This document shows, piece by piece, positions 1-8,540 of a DNA stretch of 64,000 nucleotides. The notes under the pieces are model-generated. The model saw nothing but the letters and a program-made list of their open reading frames with translations, was not told where the DNA came from and ran no database searches. The DNA lies in assembly GCF_900107605.1 (NCBI RefSeq), contig NZ_FNQJ01000004.1, positions 124,001 through 188,000 of the forward strand. The letters run 5' to 3'. A program made the translations under genes and the position numbers. The first letter of the stretch is position 1; each line of letters starts with the position of its first letter. Source of the stretch: Acidovorax soli. GTDB lineage: Bacteria > Pseudomonadota > Gammaproteobacteria > Burkholderiales > Burkholderiaceae_C.

Positions 1-484
1 CATCTACTTTGCCTGCGCCCTGGTGCTGGCCGCGCTGATCTTTGATGTGCTGGACGGCCGCATCGCGCGCTGGCGCCAGAAAAGCTCGGCCATGGGCCGC
101 GAGCTCGATTCGCTGGCCGACGTGATCTCGTTCGGCGTGGCGCCCGCCATCATTGCCTATGGCTGCGGCATGCAGGGGCTGTACGACCGCATCGTGCTGG
201 CCTACTTCGTGGCCTGCGGGGTGTCGCGCCTGGCGCGCTACAACGTCACGGCCGAAACGCTGTCGGGCGACGATGGCAAGGTGAAATACTTCGAGGGCAC
301 GCCCATCCCCACCTCCATCGTGCTGGTGGGCCTGCTGGCCCTGGCCGCCTACATGGGGGCGGTGCGCGAACATCTGTGGTTCGGCCAGGTGCTGATTGGC
401 GGCTTCACGCTGCACCCGCTGGTGCTGCTGTTTGCGCTGTCGGGTTCGCTGATGATCAGCCGCATCCGCATTCCGAAACTCTGA
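1..484 (+). CDS. pssA: CDP-diacylglycerol--serine O-phosphatidyltransferase, 3' part
   Basis: The 5' end lies outside the window; reading from base 2 gives about 160 residues to the stop. The protein is an integral membrane CDP-alcohol phosphatidyltransferase that would make phosphatidylserine, the precursor of phosphatidylethanolamine. The family signature DG-x2-AR-x8-G-x3-D-x3-D is present near the start of the visible part (DGRIAR, then GRELDSLAD). Several hydrophobic helices follow (FGVAPAIIAYG, IVLVGLLALAAYM, LVLLFALSGSLMI). Assignment to serine rather than another alcohol rests on overall similarity (GVSRLARYN, FEGTPIP), as known for bacterial PssA. A 197-base gap without any obvious gene separates it from minC. 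Confidence 0.85.
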   Translation, partial: IYFACALVLAALIFDVLDGRIARWRQKSSAMGRELDSLADVISFGVAPAIIAYGCGMQGLYDRIVLAYFVACGVSRLARYNVTAETLSGDDGKVKYFEGTPIPTSIVLVGLLALAAYMGAVREHLWFGQVLIGGFTLHPLVLLFALSGSLMISRIRIPKL

Positions 485-681
485 TCTCCTGCCCGGGCGC
501 TGCGCTGCCGGCACTGCAGCGCCCGCCTGCCGCCATGGCCGCGTGAGCTCCACCATGGAGGCGGTATGCACGGGACGTTACGCTTTCGCGGGGTGCTGCA
601 CAGTACACTTTGCCTTTTTGGCCCCCCTGTGGCGCGCCTGCCCGGCGCCAGGTGGCAAGCCTTTCATCCTGCAATCCCTCC

Positions 682-1443
682 ATGGCCCTTGAAATGGCGG
701 CGCAAGCCCGCACCAGCTTTGACCTCAAAAGCGCCTCGCTGCCCGTAGTGGCCGTGGTGCTCAAGACCACCGACGCCGCACAGTTTGCCGCCGACCTGGC
801 CGAGCGCGTGGCCGATGCCCCCGGTTTTTTCGACAACGATCCGGTGCTGATCGACCTGGGCCCCGTGCGCGAGGCGCCCGAACCCATCGACTTTGCCGCC
901 ATCACGGCCCAGTTGCGCCGCCATAGCACCTTGCCGGTGGCCGTGCGCGGCGGCAGCGTGGCCCAGATGGAGGCTGCGCGCGCTGTGGGCCTGGCCGCTG
1001 CACCCGATGCCCCGCAGGCCCGCGCCGAAGCGCCAGCGCCCGAAGTGCGCGAGGTCATCCGCGAGGTGGTGCATGAGGTCGAAGTCGTGCGTGAGGTGCC
1101 CATGGCCGGCCCCGGCACCGTGGTGGTCGACAAGCCACTGCGTTCGGGCCAGCAGGTCTATGCGCGCGGTGCCGACCTGGTGGTGATGGCCGTGGTGAGC
1201 TTTGGCGCCGAAGTCATTGCCGACGGCAACATCCATGTCTATGCCCCGCTGCGCGGCCGTGCCATTGCCGGTGCGCGCGGCAACACCGAGGCCCGCATTT
1301 TCTCGACCTGCCTGGAGCCGCAGCTCGTCTCCATCGCGGGCATCTACCGCACCACCGAGACCGCGCTGCCCGCCAATGTGGCGGGCAAGCCGGCCCAGGT
1401 GCGGCTCGACGGCGAGAAGCTCCTCATCGAGCCGCTGGCCTGA
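682..1443 (+). CDS. minC: Septum site-determining protein MinC
   Basis: MinC blocks FtsZ polymerisation away from mid-cell and is held at the membrane by MinD. The 253-residue protein has an N-terminal FtsZ-inhibiting domain (from SFDLKSASLPVVAV), a charged linker rich in EV repeats (about residues 115-140) and a C-terminal beta-helix domain with the typical GQQVYARGADLVV and GRAIAGARGN segments that binds MinD. The ATG at 682 fits the usual family N-terminus; a second ATG at 694 is possible and neither has a strong Shine-Dalgarno. It is the first gene of minCDE. Confidence 0.95.
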   Translation: MALEMAAQARTSFDLKSASLPVVAVVLKTTDAAQFAADLAERVADAPGFFDNDPVLIDLGPVREAPEPIDFAAITAQLRRHSTLPVAVRGGSVAQMEAARAVGLAAAPDAPQARAEAPAPEVREVIREVVHEVEVVREVPMAGPGTVVVDKPLRSGQQVYARGADLVVMAVVSFGAEVIADGNIHVYAPLRGRAIAGARGNTEARIFSTCLEPQLVSIAGIYRTTETALPANVAGKPAQVRLDGEKLLIEPLA

Positions 1444-1495
1444 GAGCCTGAGAGTCTTTTTCATTCATATCAACTCCCACAGAGAATCAGCACAC

Positions 1496-2314
1496 ATGGC
1501 CAAAATCGTCGTCGTGACCTCCGGCAAGGGTGGCGTGGGCAAGACCACCACCAGTGCCAGCTTTGCCACCGGCCTCGCCCTGCGCGGCCACAAGACCGCC
1601 GTGATCGACTTTGACGTCGGCCTGCGCAACCTGGACCTCATCATGGGTTGCGAGCGGCGTGTGGTGTATGACCTGATCAACGTGATCCAGGGCGAGGCCA
1701 ATCTCCACCAGGCCCTCATCAAGGACAAGCAGTGCGACAACCTGTTCGTGCTGGCTGCCAGCCAGACGCGCGACAAGGATGCGCTCACGCAAGAGGGCGT
1801 CGGCAAGATCCTGACCGACCTGGCCGGCATGGGCTTTGAATACATCATCTGCGACTCGCCCGCCGGTATCGAAAGCGGCGCGCTGATGGCCATGCACTTT
1901 GCCGACGAGGCGCTGCTGGTGACCAACCCCGAGGTGTCTTCGGTGCGCGATTCCGACCGCATCCTCGGCATGCTGGGCAGCAAGACCAAGCGTGCCATCG
2001 AAGGCGGCGAGCCCATCAAGGAGCACCTGCTCATCACGCGTTACAACCCCAGCCGGGTCGAAGACGGCCAGATGCTGAGCCTGGAGGACATCCAGGACAT
2101 CCTGCGCATCAAGCTCATCGGCGTGATCCCCGAGTCCGAAGTGGTGCTGCAGTCGTCCAACCAGGGCACGCCCGCCATCCATGCGCAGGGCACCGATGTG
2201 TCCGAGGCCTACAAGGACGTGATCGACCGTTTTCTGGGTGTCACCGACAAGCCGCTGCGTTTCATCGAGGCGGAAAAGCCCGGCTTCTTCAAACGCCTGT
2301 TCGGGAGCAAATAA
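1496..2314 (+). CDS. minD: Septum site-determining ATPase MinD
   Basis: MinD is the membrane-cycling ATPase of the Min system; it recruits MinC and is released by MinE. The 272-residue product has the deviant Walker A motif SGKGGVGKT at residues 9-17, the switch segments DFDVGLRNLD and CDSPAGIESGA, and a C-terminal amphipathic membrane-targeting helix ending GFFKRLFGSK. Length matches the family. The ATG at 1496 is preceded by AGAGAA. It lies 52 bases after minC and 3 bases before minE, so the three genes are probably one transcript. Confidence 0.97.
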   Translation: MAKIVVVTSGKGGVGKTTTSASFATGLALRGHKTAVIDFDVGLRNLDLIMGCERRVVYDLINVIQGEANLHQALIKDKQCDNLFVLAASQTRDKDALTQEGVGKILTDLAGMGFEYIICDSPAGIESGALMAMHFADEALLVTNPEVSSVRDSDRILGMLGSKTKRAIEGGEPIKEHLLITRYNPSRVEDGQMLSLEDIQDILRIKLIGVIPESEVVLQSSNQGTPAIHAQGTDVSEAYKDVIDRFLGVTDKPLRFIEAEKPGFFKRLFGSK

Positions 2315-2317
2315 GCC

Positions 2318-2584
2318 ATGGCTTCTTTCCTCTCCTTCCTGCTCGGCGAAAAGAAGAAGACCGCCAGCGTCGCCAAAGAGCGCCTGCAGATCATCCTGGC
2401 GCACGAGCGCAGCGGCCGCAATGCTGCCGAGCCCGACTACCTGCCCGCGCTGCAGCGCGAACTGGTGGCGGTGATCTCGAAATACGTGAAGATCAGCCCC
2501 GAGGACCTCAGGGTGCACCTGGAACGCCAGGACAATCTGGAAGTTCTCGAAGTCAAGATCGAGCTGCCCGAGGCGGTACGCTGA
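2318..2584 (+). CDS. minE: Cell division topological specificity factor MinE
   Basis: MinE stimulates MinD ATPase activity and drives pole-to-pole oscillation. The 88-residue protein has the N-terminal amphipathic segment ([10 protein letters not shown]), the anti-MinCD helix ([13 protein letters not shown]) and a C-terminal dimerisation domain ([20 protein letters not shown]). The start follows the minD stop by only 3 bases, suggesting translational coupling. In the 101-base convergent gap after it there is an imperfect dyad at 2603-2625 (CAGCGCA/TGCGCTG arms) without a T-run. Confidence 0.96.
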   Translation: MASFLSFLLGEKKKTASVAKERLQIILAHERSGRNAAEPDYLPALQRELVAVISKYVKISPEDLRVHLERQDNLEVLEVKIELPEAVR

Positions 2585-2685
2585 TTGGGTGTGATAGGCC
2601 TACAGCGCAATATGCGCATGCGCTGGGGCTCTCAAAATAACAGGAAACCCGCGCTGGCGCTGGCGCTGGCGGCGGAAGGCACGGT

Positions 2686-3273
2686 TCAGTGCCGGTGCTT
2701 CGCCCACTTCCCGGCAAAGGCCTGGGCGATGCTCAGGCCACGCTGGCCCGGCACCAGCGTGGCGGTCTGGCCTGCGGCCAGGCTGCCCGGCTGCTCCACC
2801 GCCAGGTAGTAGCCGCAGCAGCCCGCCAACGCCATGGCACGGCCCGCCTGGGCAAACCCCATCACCGCGGCGAACTTGTAGCAAGGCTCGCGCGGCGCCG
2901 TCACGCGCAGCACGCAATCGGGAAAGTGCAGGCGGTCGCCCACGAACACCTCCTGCTCCAGCAGGCCGCTCACCGTGAGGTTCTCACCCAGGAAGCCCGG
3001 TGGCAATGTTTCATCCAGTGGGCTGATGCCCCGCTCGCGCCGCTGGGCCTGCCAGAAGGCGTAGTGCACCGCCGGGTAGGCATACACCGCCTTGGCCAAG
3101 CCACCGTGCACGCTCAGGTCGGCCTGCTCGTCACCGGCCAGGCCCAGCGGGCCCACGGCAACAGGGCCGGGTGTGGCGGATTTGCCGATGGCGGTGAGAA
3201 TGCGGCGTTCGCCGATGCGCACGGGCTGGGCCGTACCCACGTTCACGCTGTGCAGCTGCAGTGTGCTGTCCAT
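2686..3273 (-). CDS. MOSC domain-containing protein (YiiM-like)
   Basis: MOSC domains bind the molybdenum cofactor or act as sulfur carriers; YiiM-type proteins reduce N-hydroxylated substrates in some bacteria (family knowledge). The 195-residue product carries the family motifs LAGDEQADLSVHGG (residues about 48-61), GENLTVSG and the conserved cysteine in PREPCYKFA. The ATG at 3273 is chosen because upstream in-frame sequence runs antisense into the flavin reductase gene. It follows that reductase by 11 bases and is probably co-transcribed, so a redox pairing is possible; this is inference. Confidence 0.85.
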   Translation of the reverse strand: MDSTLQLHSVNVGTAQPVRIGERRILTAIGKSATPGPVAVGPLGLAGDEQADLSVHGGLAKAVYAYPAVHYAFWQAQRRERGISPLDETLPPGFLGENLTVSGLLEQEVFVGDRLHFPDCVLRVTAPREPCYKFAAVMGFAQAGRAMALAGCCGYYLAVEQPGSLAAGQTATLVPGQRGLSIAQAFAGKWAKHRH

Positions 3274-3284
3274 GGGCTGTGCCG

Positions 3285-3806
3285 CTAGAGGGGATGCTCG
3301 GTGTAGAAGCGCCCGCCGTGGTAGAGCAGGGGCGACAGGCCTTCCTGGTGCTGGCAGCGCTCGACCTCGCCGACAAAAATCACATGGTCGCCTTCGTCGT
3401 AGCGGCTGCGGTTGAAGCACTCGAACGTGGCCACGGCGCCCGCCAGCAAAGGCGCGCCGCTGATGCCGGGGTGGTGCTCCACGCCGGCAAAGCGGTCGAT
3501 CCCGCGGGCGGCAAAGCGCTCGGCCAGGGCCTTCTGGTCGGCTGCCAGCACGTTGATGGCGTAGTGGGAGCCGTTGGCAAAGGCCGGCATCGAGGCCGCC
3601 GCGCGCGACAGGCTCCACAGCACCAGGGGCGGCTCCAGCGACACCGAATTGAACGAGTTGGCGGTCAGGCCGATGAACTCGCCCGCTGCATTGCGGGCCG
3701 TCACGATGGTCACCCCGGTGGCGAACATGCCCAGCGCATCGCGAAACTCGCGCGCAGAAAAACTCGGCGGGCGGGCCAGGGCGGGTGGTTGCTGGGAACT
3801 GTTCAC
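3285..3806 (-). CDS. Flavin reductase domain protein
   Basis: This 173-residue protein belongs to the flavin reductase (DIM6/NTAB, HpaC-like) family, which binds FMN and uses NAD(P)H to supply reduced flavin to a partner oxygenase. Visible signatures are FATGVTIVTARN near residue 30, the FMN-binding stretch TANSFNSVSLEPPLVLWSL around 50-68 and HVIFVGEVERC near 145. The length is typical. No partner monooxygenase is adjacent; the neighbour downstream is a MOSC protein. It is divergent from the alpha/beta-hydrolase gene, with about 94 bases between them. Confidence 0.87.
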   Translation of the reverse strand: MNSSQQPPALARPPSFSAREFRDALGMFATGVTIVTARNAAGEFIGLTANSFNSVSLEPPLVLWSLSRAAASMPAFANGSHYAINVLAADQKALAERFAARGIDRFAGVEHHPGISGAPLLAGAVATFECFNRSRYDEGDHVIFVGEVERCQHQEGLSPLLYHGGRFYTEHPL

Positions 3807-3900
3807 AAAAACGGGGGCACGGGGCCGTGGAGATGGGGAGGGCTATTATGGTGTGGCGCCCCCGGCCACGCAGGCGTGGGGCTCTTTTCCGGAACATTGC

Positions 3901-4689
3901 ATGGCACGTTTACCCACTTACATCACCCTGGGCGCAGGCCCCACCGTGCTCATGCTGCACGATGCCGATGGCGGCCACCTCACGTTTGCGCCCCAGGTGG
4001 AGCGGCTGGCCACTGCCGGCTACCGGGCCGTGGCGTGGGACATGCCGGGTTATGGCCACAGCGCACCCATTGAGCCGTACACCTTCAAGGGCCTGGCGCA
4101 AAGCTGCCTGGCGCTGGTGGCGGCGCTGCAGTGCGGGCCGGTCACGCTGGTGGGCCATGGGCTCGGTGCCATGGTGGCGGCCGAGGTGGCCTTGCGCCAG
4201 CCCGCGCTGGTGCGGCGGCTGGTGCTGTGTTCGGGCGGCCCTGGCCTGGATGCCGAGGCGGTGCAGCGTTGGGTGAGCCCCCGTCTGCAGGCCCTGGAGG
4301 CGGTGGACGGCGGCCAGTCGATGGAGCGGCTGGCCCAGGCCCTCGTGCCCCGGTTCATCGGCAGCGGGGCCTTGCCCGAGGGCGTGCGGCTGGCGGGCCA
4401 TGCGCTGTCGCAGGTGTACCCGGCGACTTACCGGCGGGCGCTGCAGCTGCTGGCATCGTTTGACCGCGATGCCACGGCCTTCATGCGCCTGGCCATGCCC
4501 ACCTTGCTGCTGGGTGGCGCCATGGACCCCTGCACGCCGCCCGCCGCCCTGCAGGCCCTGGCCCATGTGCTGCCCGATGCGCGCCACCAGAGCCTGGCGC
4601 ATGTCGGCCACTGGCCGCAGCTCGAAGACCCGGACGGATTTGATGCTGCGTTGCTCGACTTTCTGGCCGAGCAGCGCCGGCTGCACTGA
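3901..4689 (+). CDS. Alpha/beta-hydrolase fold protein lacking the serine nucleophile
   Basis: The 262-residue protein has the alpha/beta-hydrolase fold: an HDADGG oxyanion-type loop near residue 20, the strand-elbow LVGHGLG around 80-86, an acid position in GGAMDPCTPP and a histidine in HVGHWPQLEDP. The nucleophile elbow reads GHGLG where the family has GHSLG/GxSxG; the codon at that place is ggg (Gly), so the catalytic serine is missing while Asp and His remain. It may be a non-catalytic member, or use another mechanism. Start ATG 3901 fits the family N-terminus. It is divergent from the flavin reductase and convergent with dadA. Confidence 0.82.
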   Translation: MARLPTYITLGAGPTVLMLHDADGGHLTFAPQVERLATAGYRAVAWDMPGYGHSAPIEPYTFKGLAQSCLALVAALQCGPVTLVGHGLGAMVAAEVALRQPALVRRLVLCSGGPGLDAEAVQRWVSPRLQALEAVDGGQSMERLAQALVPRFIGSGALPEGVRLAGHALSQVYPATYRRALQLLASFDRDATAFMRLAMPTLLLGGAMDPCTPPAALQALAHVLPDARHQSLAHVGHWPQLEDPDGFDAALLDFLAEQRRLH

Positions 4690-4700
4690 ACCGGGGGCTT

Positions 4701-6038
4701 TCAGGCGGCGATGGCGGCGCGCCGGGGCGGCACGGCCTCGGCGCCCAGAAAGCCGAAGTCCATTGCGGGCTGAGTGCCGCTGATCAGCTCTGCCAGGGCC
4801 TTGCCCGAGCCCGCGCCATGTGTCCAGCCCAGGGTGCCATGGCCGGCATTCACCCACAGCTTGCCCAGGCGCGTGCGGCCGATGAAGGGGATGTTGGTGG
4901 GGGTGGCCGGGCGCAGGCCGGTCCAGTACTGCGGATTGCCGCCCTGCTCGGGTGTGCGGGTGTCGCACACGCCGGGCAGGATCTCCTCGATGCGGCGCGA
5001 CAGCATGTGGCAGCGCGCCCGGGCCACGGGGCTGTCGAGCGACAGATCGAACCCGCCCAGCTCGATGGTGCCGGCCACGCGCAGCACATCGCCCAGGCGG
5101 CTCATGGCGAGCTTCTTGCCGTCGTCGATGGTCGAGACCATGGGCGCGCCCTCGGGCTTGAGCAGCGGGAAGGTGGCGCTGTAGCCCTTGCCGGGGTAGA
5201 TGGGCAGATCCACACCCACGGTGCGCAGCAGCGGCGCACTGTAGGAGCCGCAGGCCACCACGATGGCGTCGCCCTTCAACAGATAATCTTTCTTGCCGCC
5301 AGTGCCCGATTGGCGATCGATGACAGCTACTGAATCAATGGCATTGCCAATCTTGTTCAGTCGCAGCACATCGTGGCCATACAAGAACTTGGCGCCACGC
5401 TCGGCACAGCGGCGGGCCAGTTGCTGCGTGAACACGCGCGCGTCGCCGCTTTCGTCGGTGCTGGTGTAGGTGCCACCGGTGATGCGGTCGCCGTAGGCCT
5501 TGAAGGCCGGTTCGATCTGCAGCAGTTCGCCCTTGCTGACCAGGCGGCGCTGCACCCCGAACTGGCGCATCACCTCGACGGCGTGGCCTGCTTCGTCCAA
5601 GGATTTCTGGTCGGAATAGAAATGCGCGATGCCGCGTTCGAGCCGGTGGTATTCGATGCCGGTGCTGCGTACCACGTCCTTCAGCGCCGCATGGCTGTAG
5701 GCGCCCAGGGCCACGATCTGCTGCACATTGCGTTCAAAGGCGTGGTCGTTGCACTGGGCGAGGAACTTCAGGCACCAGCGCCATTGCTCCCAGTCGAGCT
5801 GGGGTCGAAACAGCAGAGGGGCCTCCTTGTCGAACATCCACTTGAGCGCCTTCCACGGTGCTGCGCGGTTGGCCCAGGGCTCGCAGTAACTCACCGAGAT
5901 CTGTGCTGCATTGGCGAAGCTGGTTTCCAGCGCGGCGTCGGGCTGGCGATCGACCACGGTCACTTCATGTCCACGCTCCAGCAGATGCCAGGCGGTGCTG
6001 ATGCCGATGATGCCGGCGCCAAGAACGATGGTTTTCAT
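4701..6038 (-). CDS. dadA: D-amino acid dehydrogenase
   Basis: DadA is a membrane-associated FAD enzyme that oxidises D-amino acids (classically D-alanine) to 2-oxo acids, passing electrons to the respiratory chain. The 445-residue product starts with the FAD-binding LGAGIIGISTAWHL (GxGxxG, residues 7-12) and shows the family features YCEPWANRAAP, IYPGKGYSATFP and the C-terminal GHGTLGWTHGAGSGK that closes the FAD site. It is divergently arranged with an ArgP-like LysR regulator across a 119-base AT-rich gap, which suggests control by that regulator. It could act on other D-amino acids. Confidence 0.93.
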   Translation of the reverse strand: MKTIVLGAGIIGISTAWHLLERGHEVTVVDRQPDAALETSFANAAQISVSYCEPWANRAAPWKALKWMFDKEAPLLFRPQLDWEQWRWCLKFLAQCNDHAFERNVQQIVALGAYSHAALKDVVRSTGIEYHRLERGIAHFYSDQKSLDEAGHAVEVMRQFGVQRRLVSKGELLQIEPAFKAYGDRITGGTYTSTDESGDARVFTQQLARRCAERGAKFLYGHDVLRLNKIGNAIDSVAVIDRQSGTGGKKDYLLKGDAIVVACGSYSAPLLRTVGVDLPIYPGKGYSATFPLLKPEGAPMVSTIDDGKKLAMSRLGDVLRVAGTIELGGFDLSLDSPVARARCHMLSRRIEEILPGVCDTRTPEQGGNPQYWTGLRPATPTNIPFIGRTRLGKLWVNAGHGTLGWTHGAGSGKALAELISGTQPAMDFGFLGAEAVPPRRAAIAA

Positions 6039-6157
6039 GGGCGCAGTGTGCGCGACATTGCGTTACTCTAAAAGCAAAATTAAACTTACTCCAAAAACAT
6101 CAGTGCATCTAATAAATTGCGCTCCACAGTGGCCCATTTTTGCGCGAGTTGAAGACC

Positions 6158-7069
6158 ATGAGTACCTACGATCCCGCCGCCCTGGAATGCCTTGCCGCCA
6201 TCGTGGAAGAGGGCGGTTTCGAGCGTGCCGCCCAGCGGCTGAACGTCACGCAGTCGGCGGTTTCGCAGCGCCTGCGCGCGCTGGAGGCGCAGGTGGGCTC
6301 GGTGCTCATCGTGCGCAGCCGGCCGCTGCGGCCGACCTCGGCGGGGCAGTTGCTGCTCAAGCACACCAAGCAGATGCGGCTGCTGCGCGCCGATCTGGAG
6401 CGCGATCTGCAGGAGCTCGCCCCGAGCACGCCCGGTGGCACGCGCGAGGATGAGCGCATTTCGATTGCCATCAACGCCGACAGCATTGCCACCTGGGCGA
6501 TGGGCGCGCTGCACGACCTGGTGCGCCAGCGCCTGCCGCTGGAAATCATCGTGGATGACCAGGATTTCACCCAGGAGTGGCTGCGCTCCGGCCAGGTGCT
6601 GGGCTGTGTCACCACGCTCAAGCAGGCGCTGCGCGGCTGCAAGATGGTGCCGCTCGGGGCCATGCCCTATGTGGCGGTGGCTTCGGCTTCGTTTGCCCGG
6701 AAGTACCTGCCGCAAGGACTGACGCCGCACAATTTTCGCGATGTGTCGTTTCTGTCGTTCAACCGCAAGGACGACATGGCCTCGGAGTTCGTGGCGCGTG
6801 CATTCGGGCTCAAGCGGGTGGCGCTCAACCACCTTTTCGTGCCCAGCGCGGAGGGCCAGATGCGGGCTGTGGCCGCGGGCTGGGCGGTGGGCGTGGTGCC
6901 AGAGTTGCTGGCACGGGACGCCTTGGCGGACGGCTCGATGGTGGAGCTGGCCCCGGGGTGCGCCTTGCCCATCCAGCTGTACTGGCATTGCTGGAACCTG
7001 GAATCGGAATTGCTTGACGCCCTGACGGCGGCCCTGACCCACGCTGCGACCGAGGCACTGGTGCCCTGA
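6158..7069 (+). CDS. LysR-type regulator, ArgP/IciA-like
   Basis: This 303-residue LysR-type regulator has an N-terminal winged helix-turn-helix (ERAAQRLNVTQSAVSQRLRALE, about residues 21-42) and an effector-binding domain. The short spacing, the DPAALECLAAIVEEGGFERAA start and the wording of the core resemble ArgP/IciA, which senses lysine/arginine and usually controls an adjacent LysE/ArgO exporter. No exporter is adjacent here; instead dadA is divergent, 119 bases away. The intergenic bases 6040-6157 are clearly AT-richer than surroundings and are the likely operator. ATG 6158 is preferred because residues upstream of it do not match the family. Confidence 0.88.
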   Translation: MSTYDPAALECLAAIVEEGGFERAAQRLNVTQSAVSQRLRALEAQVGSVLIVRSRPLRPTSAGQLLLKHTKQMRLLRADLERDLQELAPSTPGGTREDERISIAINADSIATWAMGALHDLVRQRLPLEIIVDDQDFTQEWLRSGQVLGCVTTLKQALRGCKMVPLGAMPYVAVASASFARKYLPQGLTPHNFRDVSFLSFNRKDDMASEFVARAFGLKRVALNHLFVPSAEGQMRAVAAGWAVGVVPELLARDALADGSMVELAPGCALPIQLYWHCWNLESELLDALTAALTHAATEALVP

Positions 7070-7200
7070 GACCGCGCGGGTTTTCTCCAGCGAAGCGCGG
7101 CACGCGGTGCGCGCGTCGGGTTTTGTTACAGAAATGAACGATGTGGTTGCAATGCAACTGTCAAAGTCTTTTTTTGTACCGGTGTGTATAAGATGTCGGC

Positions 7201-7815
7201 ATGCCAACGCCGAAAACCAAGGTTTCCTTCAAGGAACAGATGCACCAGGCGCGTGAAGACGCCATCCTGCAGGCCACCTGCCGCCTGCTGGGTGAAAAGT
7301 CTTTCGACGTGATGACGATGGACGATGTCGCCAATGCCGTGGGCATCGCCAAGGCCAGCCTTTACAAACACTTCGCCAGCAAGGAAGACCTGTGCTGCGC
7401 CGCCATGGTCCAGATACTGGGGCGTGTGCGTGCCTACCTGGACACCCTGCCCGCGGAAATGCCGCCCCAGGACAAGCTGCAGGATCTGGTGCGCTGGTCG
7501 CTGGAGCGGCTGATCACCAACGAAATGCCGCTGCTGCCCAGCCGCAATTCCAGCCTGCGGGCGGTGCTCATGGCGAGCAGGCAGTATCTGGACGGACTGG
7601 TGGCGGTGAGCGACCAGATTGGCCAATGGATCACCGAGGCGCAGGCGCAAGGCCTCATCAACCCTGCGTTGCCGCCGCTGGTGGTGCTGTACACCCTGTT
7701 TGCCCGCGCATGCGACCCCGTGGTGGGGTTTCTCAAGGAAGGCGGCCAGTATTCGGACGCGGAAATCGTCGACCTGGTGGTGCGCACCTGTTTTGACGGG
7801 CTGGCGGCACGCTAG
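7201..7815 (+). CDS. TetR family transcriptional regulator
   Basis: The 204-residue protein has the TetR N-terminal DNA-binding domain: ILQATCRLLGEKSFDVMTMD, then DVANAVGIAKASLYKHFASK with the typical YKHF recognition helix end. The C-terminal ligand domain is not assignable. A TATAAG hexamer at 7187-7192 ends 8 bases before the ATG, so the transcript may be leaderless or nearly so. There is no obvious divergent partner gene; the target is unknown. After the stop there is a GC hairpin (GCCCC-gaa-GGGGC, near 7823) without a T-run. Confidence 0.9.
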   Translation: MPTPKTKVSFKEQMHQAREDAILQATCRLLGEKSFDVMTMDDVANAVGIAKASLYKHFASKEDLCCAAMVQILGRVRAYLDTLPAEMPPQDKLQDLVRWSLERLITNEMPLLPSRNSSLRAVLMASRQYLDGLVAVSDQIGQWITEAQAQGLINPALPPLVVLYTLFARACDPVVGFLKEGGQYSDAEIVDLVVRTCFDGLAAR

Positions 7816-7963
7816 TGTTCTGCCCCCGAAGGGGCGGTGCCGTGCTGCGCGGTGAAATTGGCCGTGCGAAAACGCGCAACCTCCGTGCGCAAGGCCACCA
7901 TGCAGCCCATGGATGTCCACGCAATTCGGTGGGCCCTTATGGGGCCTGGCGGCTGACGGGGAC

Positions 7964-7988
7964 GAAAAAAACCCTGCCGAGGCAGGGC
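7964..7988 (-). terminator. Rho-independent terminator of the uspA gene
   Basis: On the minus strand the bases read CCCTGCC-TC-GGCAGGG followed by seven T. The 7-bp perfect GC-rich stem (7972-7978 and 7981-7987) and the T-run (7964-7970) are a textbook intrinsic terminator, placed 22 bases after the UspA stop. Confidence 0.9.
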
Positions 7989-8009
7989 TTGGTTGGTGGC
8001 AGCGCTGCC

Positions 8010-8432
8010 TCAGCGCACGATGAGCAAGGGCACCTTGCTGTGGGCCAGCACCTGGGTGGTGACCGAGCCCATCACCAGCGTGGCGATGGCGCCGTGGCCA
8101 TGCGAGCCCATGACCAGCAGATCGAACTTGCCGGTGTCAGCCACCTTGGCGATGGTCTCACCCACGGCGCCCACCTTGACGTTGCGCTTGGCATCCACAC
8201 CATGGCGGCCCAGAAACTTGCACACGGGAGCGAGGATCTTTTCGGCTTCTTCGGCGTGGTACGTGTCAACGACTTCCTTGCCCAGGGCCGCGCGTGCGCG
8301 TGCGGGCAGGGGGGCCTGCACGGTCAGCACGGTGTAGGTGTGGGTGCCGCCCAGCAACTCTTCATGGGTGGCCAGGTAGGCGAGCATTTTCTTGGTGTAG
8401 GCGCTGCCGTCGACAGCAAGCAGGATGTTCAT
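8010..8432 (-). CDS. Universal stress protein, UspA family
   Basis: The 140-residue single-domain Usp protein starts MNILLAVDGS, with the acidic nucleotide-binding residue after the first strand, and ends with the ATP-binding signature G-x2-G-x9-G-S/T (GSHGHGAIATLVMGSVT, about residues 111-127). That motif marks the ATP-binding (UspFG/MJ0577-like) subgroup rather than classical UspA. It is probably a monocistronic stress gene: its own terminator lies just downstream and the gene behind it in transcription order is over 100 bases away. Confidence 0.92.
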   Translation of the reverse strand: MNILLAVDGSAYTKKMLAYLATHEELLGGTHTYTVLTVQAPLPARARAALGKEVVDTYHAEEAEKILAPVCKFLGRHGVDAKRNVKVGAVGETIAKVADTGKFDLLVMGSHGHGAIATLVMGSVTTQVLAHSKVPLLIVR

Positions 8433-8540
8433 GGTGTGTTCTCCGGAATGGGTGGTTCAGGCTAATCGGCGCGCGTTGTTCTTGTCTTGAGCTGTGTCAG
8501 GTTTCCTCGTACGCACGGAAAGTTTGTCAGCCTGTGCCCA

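Noticed and set aside
5281..5350. AT-richer stretch inside dadA taken as an inserted element
   Set aside because: It translates in frame as a normal surface loop of the protein and matches none of the repeats.
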